Origin: SG8-41 sp963802355
Lineage (GTDB): Bacteria > Pseudomonadota > Gammaproteobacteria > Burkholderiales > SG8-41
Length of the DNA stretch: 64,000 nt
Assembly: GCA_963802355.1 (NCBI GenBank)
Contig: CAWDIV010000001.1
Span: 116,104-180,103 of the forward strand
Direction of reading: 5' to 3'
Under the pieces are notes generated by a model. That model did not search any database, was not told the DNA's origin, and saw only the letters and a list, made by a program, of their open reading frames with translations. Every line of letters starts with the position of its first letter. Positions within the stretch are counted from its first letter, which is position 1. Positions 56,086 to 64,000 of this stretch are shown in pieces. The position numbers and the translations under genes were made by a program.

Positions 56086-57620
56086 TCGACCGTTCCAGTA
56101 GGCGCCAGAGTAGCAGCGCCAGCAATAACACCCGGCCCAGCGCCTCAATACGCTCGGGCTTTTTCAAGAGCAGACTATTCACCATGAGTGGGTCCTTGAG
56201 GAAACCGAAGTTCTGTTCCATCCCATGCTGGTCCTTATAGGCCGGCAAGACGTCTCCAGCGCCATGGGCGCAGGCCCCCTCCTGGGGTACATTGGTCAGC
56301 AGCACGAAGCAACCCGCCTCCTCGCGCTTCGTGGCCAGGCGGTCTGCGCGTGCCGTCAACCCGGGCTGCAACCCATAGCGCATGGCTTTGACCTCGCGGG
56401 GTTTGCGTGGGCTGGGACGGCCTTTGCCATACTGCGGGCGTTCTTCCACGCTCACCTCGACACGATGATAGTCGGTCTGCCGCGCCCGCAGCTTCTCCGC
56501 GGCGGCCTCCGCATCAGCGCGGCAAAAATATTCCTGCTTCCCCGCCGCCCGCACGGCGGCTTGCAAGGTCGTATACGAGGTCGGCAGCTCGCGGTCCAGG
56601 CGCTTTTGACGGCGCTTATCATGGGCGCTTGAAGGCACCACCACCGCCCGATAGGGCTTCCCGTAGAGCGTCACCGCGCTCTCATCGGCTTTGTAGGAAG
56701 CGACGGGGCGGTTCTTGGTCGGTTTCGTCTCCGCGAGGACGCCCACCTCTTCCCACGCCTGCTGCCCCACGGCCTCCTGGATGACGCGCTCGCATTCGGT
56801 GTAGGTCGCGGGTAAGCGGCTGATGAAGAAGGTATCGCCCAGCGCGGTCAGATTGTCCTCGGTCACCAGGGCCGCGTCGGCAATATAGATATAGGCCCCA
56901 GGGCCCACCCCATGGTGCGCCAGGATCTGGGCGATCTCGGACAAGAGCGTGGTATTGAGGGTCTTGTCCGAGGCATTGCCATCCTCCGGCTTACCCCAGA
57001 TGGGAACGGCGCGATCCACACACAGCATGGACAGCACGAATTGCTTGAGGTCTGGACGCTTATCCTTGCTATACCCATGGGTGATGGTGAAGGGCACCTC
57101 CTGCCCCTCGTCCGCCAGGTAATCGCCGTACACGCTCTTGGAGGTCGTATCAAAGTGCACATACCGCTTATCGAAACCACACATCGTATCCGCACGGACG
57201 GCACAGGCGGTGAAAATCTTCAGGGTGCCGGTCGCATAGACGCGATCCAAGACCCGTCCCACATTATCATCGTTAAAGACCTGCGGTGGCAGGGCCCGGC
57301 CCAAGAGTAGTTTCATGTCTTGGTGGGCAAAGAACTCTTCTAAACGATACAGGGGGCTGCGGCCACTGAGCGTATCCAACACAAGGCCGAGCACCACCGT
57401 ACCCGGATCAACTTCCATCTCGGTCGGGACCAGCTGATTGACGACTTCCACCAAGCCCATTTTGTCCGCATAGGCTCGCACAATCGGCAGATGATCGACC
57501 GGGTAGGCCTCGATCTCGTGCGGTATGTCGCTCATACCCTGCTCCACGGGTAGAATGTTCGCTTGTGCTCCTGAAGTCAGACGAAACCAAACCCTAGCGC
57601 AGTTTCACCCTCCCGTGTGG
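56086..57620 (-). mobile_element. IS1634-type (IS4-superfamily) element, truncated
   Basis: The transposase frame runs from ATG 57535 to about 56086 (about 480 residues, against about 560 usual). DDE core: YVHFDTTSKSVYGDYLADEG (first Asp), YIYIADAALVTEDNLTALGD (second Asp) and YKDQHGMEQNFGFLKDPLMV NSLLL (Glu in the YREK-like helix). It breaks off after LLLALLLWRLLERS, where the neighbouring gene begins in another frame, so the C-terminal about 80 residues and that end of the IS are missing. The right end is placed loosely near 57620. Confidence 0.75.
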
Positions 57621-58502
57621 AAAAATCCCTCCCGGGGAAATGCGTGTCCCAACGCTATAGGGGTGCGGAATGTGTGCCAAAGGAGCATTCGATACGTCCT
57701 CCTCGAACGTCTCAGATCCGTATCACTGGGCAGAGGTTGGTGCGCGTGGCCGCCATGTGTGTGGTGTTCTCGTGTGATGACCACGGCAACGGTGCGCCCC
57801 GACGGACGTCACCCCGGTTGGCCCATCACCCGGTGGCGTCGGCGGCTAAACCGAGGGCTTCGCGGCAAACCAGCGGCCGGGTTCACGGTCCTCGGATCGC
57901 TGGCCCGCGCGCCGAATGTCCCAGTCAGCATCAAGAACCCGTGTGGTGCGCTTCCTCTCCACTGGGGGTGTCTTGGCACTAGCTGTACCCGCGGCCGCCT
58001 CTCTGTCACCGCCGGCTCCCATCACTAGGGCACATCGGATGCCAAGTAGCAAGCTACCCCGAGCATCGATCAGATGTGGTGCACACGGCAGGGGTCATCG
58101 GACCGCGGGAGGCGGGGACGCCCCGCGCGGGGGAGGGCGGCGCCGCGGGGTGCTGACGACAATTGTTGACACCGTGACGGCCGGCCGTCACCGGTCGACA
58201 TGGGTCGTCACGGGCTGTCGGGGTCGTCCGTGCGGCCGTCCCCTCCACGCGCGTTACCTGCGGCAGGGCTAGCGGCAGGACACCAGGGAGGCAGGGCACC
58301 GGTGTGATCCGCAAAAACCATGACAACGATATTTTTCAGAGTCAAATGCTGGCTCTACTACTGCCTTGAGGGAATATCTCCGGGTTAGTACACTATCGGC
58401 AAACAGGTGTTTTACGGCATCTCCCGGATGAGCCGTTGCATTATGCTGGGAGACCGCTTACCATGCGAGCGCGGGTTTGATTACGGCGCCTTGGCGGGTT
58501 CG
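57621..58502. other. gene-poor stretch between two IS elements
   Basis: About 880 bp without a convincing gene. Reading frames on both strands are Arg/Pro/Gly-rich shadows (for example LRGKPAAGFTVLGSLARAPN) with no family match. It contains a CGGCGTGTCGGGG-like GC-rich segment at 58160-58260 and GTACACTATCGGCAAACAGG near 58388. It may be decayed DNA caught between the IS copies. Confidence 0.5.
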
Positions 58503-59748
58503 GGTGCTCACCCGCGAATACTTTGAGAATCCAACGGCTCGAATGTGGCCGTGAGAAGCTCACGCAAGGGCCAGAGGTGATCGGTCAGGCCAGCAGCCAT
58601 CGCAGGCGTCCGCTCGCGCCATCGCGGGCGGATGGCTTCCATGCGGCGGCGTTCGCGCCTGGGCCACTGGGTGCGAAGGCTCGGATGTGGACGGGCCATG
58701 AGATAGCACACCTGGCAGCAGAGCACTCGGCGCCGCCTCTGCTCGCGCTCGTTGCCGCAGCTGTAGGTCTGGCGCGCAAGCGGCGCCAGCGCCTGGCGCA
58801 CGGTCAGGTGCAGCCTCTCGCTCAGGGCCGTGCGCACCGAGAGGCCACGCACGGTCAGGTGCGCGGCGCCGGCGCGGCTGCGCGTGCTGAGGGGCACCAG
58901 CCTCCCCTGCCGCTTCGCTTTGACGAGTTGGCCGTCGACCAGCTCTGGGTGCGGCTCGAGCCGAGGGGCTTTGGGACGGCCGGGCGTGCCCGTTCGCGGA
59001 GAGATCGTGCTCGGGTGAGAGCCGGCGATCAGGGCCGCGAAAGAGCCGGTGAACCCAGCGCTGCAGCAGGCCGGGACGCCCCTGCCGATGGCCGCAGTCG
59101 CCTCGAGGACCTCCTGGGCCGTCTCGAGCGTGCGCGGCCCGACAACGGCCGTCAGCCTCAGCCGATACGCGGGCGCGAACCGGCTCCAGACCCACGGCCG
59201 CCCGTCGGCCGCCTCCGGCAGGCGCTCGCCGTCACCGTCCTCCGAGGCGTGCTGGCGACGAATGCCGTGCCACCTCGCGTCGAGTTGGACCTGAGTGACC
59301 GGCAGCTCCCGCAGCCGAGCGTCGTGGATCGGGCGCGCTTTGGCGGCGGCCCGGGCCAGCCATGCCAGCGTCGTTTCCGCCGTCACGCCACGGACGCAGG
59401 TGAGGCCCGTCAGGGCGACGCCGACCAGCCGCATCTTCAACGCCATGCTCACCTTCTCCTCCGGAGTGCGAAGGTCGCAGCAGACCGTGTCGCGGGTCTC
59501 GGAGAAGGCTGTCGCACAGTCCCGGCCGCGGAAGATCCGGCGCTTGCCGCTCTTGGTCATCGAGGTGGAGAGGGCGCTGACGTGGCCTGTGTGCATCAGC
59601 TTGAAGCGAGCGCACTCGGGATGGGGACACGCGTGTCCCCAGTCTTGGGGTCGTCTCACCAGCCAGTCCTCCGATCAGGTCTGTTTCGTTCAAACCCAAT
59701 CGTAGGGCTGACTTCTCTCCTTTCTCAAAGTATTCGCGGGTGAGCACC
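58503..59748 (-). mobile_element. insertion sequence with 27-bp terminal inverted repeats
   Basis: GGTGCTCACCCGCGAATACT then TTGAGAA at 58503-58529 is exactly inverted at 59722-59748. It contains one transposase gene and interrupts the isoquinoline-oxidoreductase-like large subunit gene. The flanking bases (left GGGTTC, right AGAATC) show no target duplication, so a rearrangement followed insertion. Confidence 0.8.
58508..59659 (-). CDS. transposase, zinc-ribbon plus DDE, IS1-like
   Basis: 383 residues from GTG 59659. A zinc ribbon (HACPHPECARFKLMHTGHVS, then RIFRGRDCATAFSETRD) is followed by a helix-turn-helix (VRGVTAETTLAWLARAAAKA) and a DDE-like start VTQVQLDARWHGIRRQ. This order resembles single-frame IS1-related transposases, but several usual residues differ (one ribbon Cys is missing), so activity is doubtful and the family assignment is tentative. 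The stop lies within the left terminal repeat. Confidence 0.65.
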   Translation of the reverse strand: MRRPQDWGHACPHPECARFKLMHTGHVSALSTSMTKSGKRRIFRGRDCATAFSETRDTVCCDLRTPEEKVSMALKMRLVGVALTGLTCVRGVTAETTLAWLARAAAKARPIHDARLRELPVTQVQLDARWHGIRRQHASEDGDGERLPEAADGRPWVWSRFAPAYRLRLTAVVGPRTLETAQEVLEATAAIGRGVPACCSAGFTGSFAALIAGSHPSTISPRTGTPGRPKAPRLEPHPELVDGQLVKAKRQGRLVPLSTRSRAGAAHLTVRGLSVRTALSERLHLTVRQALAPLARQTYSCGNEREQRRRRVLCCQVCYLMARPHPSLRTQWPRRERRRMEAIRPRWRERTPAMAAGLTDHLWPLRELLTATFEPLDSQSIRG

Positions 59749-60764
59749 AGAATCTTGCTGGCGCTCGCGAACTCGGCGTCCACATCGCCGACGTTGCGTA
59801 CCGCTTTCTGCGGTTTCTCTGCGGTCTCGAACAACGACTGCTTGTAGGCCTCCGAATCGTAGCTCGCGTTCTCGCCAGGGTCCCACTCGACTTTCAGCTT
59901 CTGGCGACCCTGCATCGCCGCCCAAGTGCTGTCGGCAATCACCGCCACACCGCCCAGCGCCTGGAAGGCATACGGCGGTTTGGCTGGGGGGATCACCACC
60001 GTCTGCTGCACACCTCGTACCTGACGCGTGTCCTGGTCGTTGTATGATTTCAGCGTGCCACCGATGACCGGCGACCGCGCGATCGATGCATACACCATCC
60101 CCGGCATCTGGGCATCGAAGCCGTATGTGGCCTTGCCCGTGCAGATGTCATCGAGGTCAACGATGGGCACGCCTTTGCCGATGTAGCGGAACTCGGCCGG
60201 CGATTTGAAGCGCAGCTCTTCCTGCTTCGGCACCGGCTGCTGCGCGGCCAGCGTCACCAGTTCGCCGTAGCCCAGACTCCGGCCGCTGGCGGCGTGCACC
60301 ACCTGGTGATTACGTGCCTGGCATTGCGCCACCGGCACGCCCCATTTGGCGGCGGCGGCGCGTTCGAGCATGAGTCGGGCCGTCGCGCCCGCCTGGCGCA
60401 GGGGGTCATAGAAGTCGCGGATCGATTTCGACCCGTCGGTATTCTGGTCGCCATACTTCGGATCGCCGATCGCCTGCTCGACCGTGACCCGCTGCCAGTC
60501 GGCGTCCAATTCATCGGCCGCCACCATCGGCAGCGCGGTGCGGATGCCCGTGCCCATCTCCGAGCGATGCGCGACGATGATCACCGTGCCGGACGGCTCA
60601 ATGCCCAGGTATACACTGGGGTACCATGGTGACTCGGAGCCTTCCGCCGCTGCGAGCGCATCGCGCCCCTTCACGGGCAGCACCTGCGCGGCGAGTATCA
60701 GCGCTCCAGCGGAAAACATGCTTCCGAGAAAACCACGACGGCTGACGAGTTGCACCTCGCTCAT
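59749..60764 (-). pseudogene. molybdopterin-binding aldehyde/isoquinoline oxidoreductase large subunit, cut by an IS
   Basis: From ATG 60764 (MSEVQLVSRRGFLGSMFSAG) a twin-arginine type signal leads into PSGTVIIVAHRSEMGTGIRT, ADWQRVTVEQAIGDPKYGDQ NTDG and GKATYGFDAQMPGMVYASIA. This is the start of IorB-type enzymes (about 750 residues). After AVRNVGDVDAEFASASKI the terminal repeat of the IS begins, and no continuation is found on the other side. Only about 338 of 750 residues remain. Confidence 0.82.
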
Positions 60765-61214
60765 CCTTGCACCCCCCCGCCTGCTTAATCGCCTGGCGGA
60801 TACGCTGATAGGTCCCACACCGGCAGATATTGCCCTGCATGGCCGCATCGATGTCCTGGTCCGTCGGTTTCGGCTTTTCCTTCAACAATGCCACCGCCTG
60901 CATGATCTGCCCGCTCTGGCAGTAGCCACACTGCGGCACGTTCAACGCCTTCCAGGCCTGCTGGACCGGATGGTCGCCATTGGCGCTCAGGCCTTCAATG
61001 GTCACAATGTCCTTGCCCGCGGCGCTACTCATCGTCATCAGACAGCTGCGCGTGGCGGCACCGTCCACATGCACCGTGCAGGCGCCGCAGAGCCCGATGC
61101 CGCACCCATACTTGCTCCTGGTCAACTGCAACGGTCGCGGAGGAACCACAGCAGCGGCATCTCCGGATCGCCATCGAACGAGCGCTAAACGCCATTGACC
61201 TTGCATTGGATCAT
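60765..61214 (-). pseudogene. [2Fe-2S] small subunit of an isoquinoline/aldehyde oxidoreductase
   Basis: GGGAGGGAAGACC precedes ATG 61214: MIQCKVNGV, then TAG, then in frame RSFDGDPEMPLLWFLRDR. One frame over, SKYGCGIGLCGACTVHVDG, QCGYCQSGQIMQAVALLKEK and GNICRCGTYQRIRQAIKQ give all eight iron-sulfur cysteines. A shift in the G7 run before the next ATG removes the stop. So one nonsense codon and two shifts break it. Partner of the cut large subunit downstream. Confidence 0.82.
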
Positions 61215-61256
61215 GGTCTTCCCTCCCTGATTTCTTCCTTGCCACGCCGTGTCGGG

Positions 61257-61364
61257 GACGACGATATCGATGCTTCCAAATGTCTTCCAGGCTTCGGTAA
61301 TCGCCGACGGCAGCGCCAATGCCTCTGTGACGTCAAGCCGAATCGTGCGGAGTGGTCGGAAGCG
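61257..61364 (-). pseudogene. short-chain dehydrogenase fragment
   Basis: The minus strand reads RFRPLRTIRLDVTEALALPS then AITEAWKTFGSIDIVV, the DVT block and FGxIDxVV strand of classical SDR enzymes. The catalytic YxxxK part and the glycine loop are absent or scrambled. The rest of 61215-61536 shows nothing else. Confidence 0.45.
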
Positions 61365-61536
61365 GTCAGGCAGCAGTGCCGCAATTCCCGTTCCAAATCC
61401 GGACGCGGCTCTCCGCCATCGCGGAACGGTGTGCTGCATGCGGCCACCAGCGGCATGAGGCGTGATGTGAGGGGGGTTTTGAAAGGGCCGAGCCGCCAGA
61501 CGGTGTCGAAAATCTTCGACAGGTGTCGGGATGCCG

Positions 61537-62533
<997 letters not shown>

Positions 62534-62572
62534 GGCGAATATCTCCCCATATGGTCATCGTCCAACGTATGC

Positions 62573-63013
62573 TCAATCCCAATCGCCATTTGGCTTGGCA
62601 ACGTGGCCAGATGTCTCATCGATGAGAGCGTTACACGCCTCCCTTGAAGACTGCAGCGCGGCCTGAACCGCCCGGAGCAAGACCTCATCGCTGAAGGGTT
62701 TGTCCAAAAAGGCCACCGCGCCGGCTCGCAGCGCCCGTGCGCGCGTCTCTGCATCGCCATGGGCCGTGATGAAGATGATCGGAATGGAGTAATTGGCTGT
62801 GGCCAGCTGCCGCTGGAGATCGAGACCGGACATCCCCGGCATCCGCACGTCGACGATCAAGCATGCGGTGTCCTGCCGATGACTGGAACGCAAAAAGTCC
62901 TCCGCCGAGGCGAACACCGCTGCTCTGAACCCCACCGATCGGATGAGACTCTCGGTGGCCTCACGGATGGCCTCGTCATCGTCCACCACTGCGATCAGGG
63001 GTGTCTCGGACAT
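62573..63013 (-). CDS. single-domain response regulator (FixJ-type receiver)
   Basis: 146 residues. Phosphorylation Asp in CLIVDVRMPGMSGLDLQRQL, acidic pair VVDDDEAIREA, Thr in IIFITAHGDAETRARALRAG and Lys in AVAFLDKPFSDEVLLRAV. After the receiver only about 20 residues follow, so no DNA-binding domain. It may relay phosphate or sequester it from the FixJ-like regulator upstream; the sigma-54 activator gene starts 40 bp downstream. Confidence 0.85.
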   Translation of the reverse strand: MSETPLIAVVDDDEAIREATESLIRSVGFRAAVFASAEDFLRSSHRQDTACLIVDVRMPGMSGLDLQRQLATANYSIPIIFITAHGDAETRARALRAGAVAFLDKPFSDEVLLRAVQAALQSSREACNALIDETSGHVAKPNGDWD

Positions 63014-63208
63014 GCTCGCCTCTCATGGCTCCCGAAGTCATTGCTCGACGGCCAGGGCCGTCATCCCGGATGCAGCAAACGGACTCAGCCTGAGGTCGTG
63101 TGGCCGCCCAACATGCTGGCGCGGAGAGGTCTTGAACCCGTCCTCTGTGTTCCTCAGGAGAACCGCGATTCTAGGGGAAATATACAGTGTGTAAGCCTGA
63201 GGGGCTAT

Positions 63209-63222
63209 TATACCTTGGTATA
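63209..63222 (-). promoter_or_regulatory. palindrome TATACC-TT-GGTATA, candidate regulator site
   Basis: Perfect 14-bp palindrome just after the stop of the FixJ-like gene and about 200 bp before the next response-regulator start, in the longest gap of this regulator block. NarL/FixJ-type proteins bind such inverted hexamers; binding by the FixJ-like neighbour is a guess. Confidence 0.4.
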
Positions 63223-63228
63223 GGTGGG

Positions 63229-63855
63229 TTAATACCTGGCGTCGGGGAGGCCGAGTTTTTCGGCCATCCGGACGAGAGCCGCTAAGGACTCGGCCTGCAT
63301 CTTGTGCATGACCTGACCGCGGTGCAGCTTGATGGTGATTTCGCTGGTGCCCAATTCGGCGGCGATCTGCTTGTTGAGCATGCCGGAGACGACGAGCTGC
63401 ATCACGTCCCGCTCCCGCGGGGTCAGCAAATTATAGCGCTGGCGCAACGCCGCCAGGTCCGCGCGCTGCTGCCGGACCACGCGGTCGCGCGCAATGGCCT
63501 GCGCGATGGCATCGAGCAGGTCCTGATCGCGGAAGGGCTTGGTCAGAAACTCCACCGCCCCGGCTTTCATGGCCTGCACCGTCATCGGGATGTCGCCATG
63601 GCCGGTGATGAAGATAATCGGCATCGTGATTTGTGCCGTAGCCAGTTCGCGCTGCAGGTCGAGTCCGCTCAACCCCGGTAACCGCACGTCGAGCACCAGG
63701 CAGCCGGGCGCGTCCGAGGGCTGACGGGTCAGAAACGCCCGGGCGGACCCAAAGGTCTCGACGCGGAGCCCCACCGAGCGGATAAGGCTGGTAAGGGCGT
63801 CACGGATCGACGGATCATCATCCACGACGAAGACGATGGGGTCTGGATCACTCAT
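63229..63855 (-). CDS. FixJ-family response regulator
   Basis: 208 residues. Receiver 1-125 with Asp in CLVLDVRLPGLSGLDLQREL, IIFITGHGDIPMTVQAMKAG and EFLTKPFRDQDLLDAI. LuxR-type DNA-binding domain in YNLLTPRERDVMQLVVSGML NKQIAAELGTSEITIKLHRG QVMHKM. Its ATG overlaps the TGA of the upstream histidine kinase (63852-63855), so the pair is co-translated. Targets unknown; FixJ-like systems often answer to oxygen or redox. Confidence 0.9.
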   Translation of the reverse strand: MSDPDPIVFVVDDDPSIRDALTSLIRSVGLRVETFGSARAFLTRQPSDAPGCLVLDVRLPGLSGLDLQRELATAQITMPIIFITGHGDIPMTVQAMKAGAVEFLTKPFRDQDLLDAIAQAIARDRVVRQQRADLAALRQRYNLLTPRERDVMQLVVSGMLNKQIAAELGTSEITIKLHRGQVMHKMQAESLAALVRMAEKLGLPDARY

Positions 63856-64000
63856 GACACACGCTCACTCCCCGCGGGCAGGGTGAACTGAAAGGTCGCG
63901 CCGGGACCGTCGTTCGGGGTAGCCCACAACCGGCCGCCATGCGCCTCGATGATCGAGCGGCTGATCGACAGCCCCAGGCCCATGCCTTCGGGCTTGGTCG
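63852..64000 (-). CDS. sensor histidine kinase, C-terminal end (partial)
   Basis: The last about 48 residues: TKPEGMGLGLSISRSIIEAH GGRLWA is the G-box of the ATP-binding domain, then GPGATFQFTLPAG. The window ends inside the gene. It overlaps the FixJ-like gene by four bases and is its likely kinase (FixL-type arrangement). Confidence 0.85.
   Translation of the reverse strand, partial: TKPEGMGLGLSISRSIIEAHGGRLWATPNDGPGATFQFTLPAGSERVS

Noticed and set aside
59700..59750. The sequence LVLTREYFEKG as part of the iorB-like protein
   Set aside because: It is encoded by the right terminal repeat of the IS, as the inverted copy at 58503-58529 shows.

Overview
The window is high-GC DNA that reads like an uncultured betaproteobacterium of the Burkholderiales type. 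The main signs are the large number of orphan substrate-binding proteins of the tripartite tricarboxylate transporter family (TctC/Bug), the aromatic-acid enzymes, the ahpD-ahpC/oxyR block and the glycine-rich RRM proteins. The last 8 kb (about 56-64 kb) is built differently. It holds two insertion sequences, a broken isoquinoline-1-oxidoreductase-type pair and FixJ/sigma-54 regulators. It may be an acquired island, or DNA joined across an IS.

Layout. 0-6.2 kb: end of a ThDP enzyme, a broken GxxExxY gene, an ornithine-cyclodeaminase-family gene, a cupin, a fused pabB-pabC, two GNAT acetyltransferases and a RidA protein. 6.2-12.6 kb (minus strand): five tandem Bug genes followed by a D-tartrate-dehydratase-like enolase-superfamily gene. 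13-18.7 kb (plus): class III extradiol dioxygenases (a LigB, then a LigA/LigB-like pair) interleaved with Bug genes, then a cupin. 18.8-19.7 kb: two small genes in what look like integron gene cassettes. 20.6-25.4 kb: a Bug remnant, ahpD, ahpC, oxyR and a glycosyltransferase. 25.5-29.4 kb: a Bug gene, two RRM genes with look-alike leader hairpins, and small zinc-ribbon proteins. 29.5-37.8 kb: a SelA-like PLP enzyme, four Bug genes, a broken DUF3592 gene, a DUF899 gene followed by an attC-like site, and a truncated phosphatase. 37.9-39.2 kb: a three-gene cobalt-type nitrile hydratase/thiocyanate hydrolase. 39.4-48 kb (minus): thioesterase, PobA, a second FAD aromatic hydroxylase, alpha/beta hydrolase, di-heme peroxidase, amidohydrolase and a broken CocE/NonD hydrolase. 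48.2-55 kb: three Bug genes, a broken acyl-CoA dehydrogenase, small genes and an MDR reductase. 55-64 kb: the IS and regulator region.

How it fits together. This is a scavenging and catabolic region: many periplasmic solute receptors sit beside enzymes for hydroxybenzoates, protocatechuate/gallate-type rings, tartrate-like acids and nitriles or thiocyanate. No TctA/TctB membrane subunit is present, so the receptors must share transporters encoded elsewhere. One Bug gene overlaps a dioxygenase gene by four bases (17192-17195), the strongest local hint to a ligand class.

The least expected signals are three. (a) Near-perfect palindromes lie inside the signal-peptide codons of several Bug genes; compensatory codon changes keep the pairing while changing both amino acids. 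(b) Small genes at 18.9-19.7 kb and 53.7-54.0 kb are bounded by complementary integron core sites and preceded by the same roughly 80-bp leader, with no integrase in the window. (c) Short dispersed repeat families fill nearly every intergenic gap. Many frameshifts are present; some may be uncorrected sequencing errors. No tRNA, rRNA, CRISPR array or prophage was seen.
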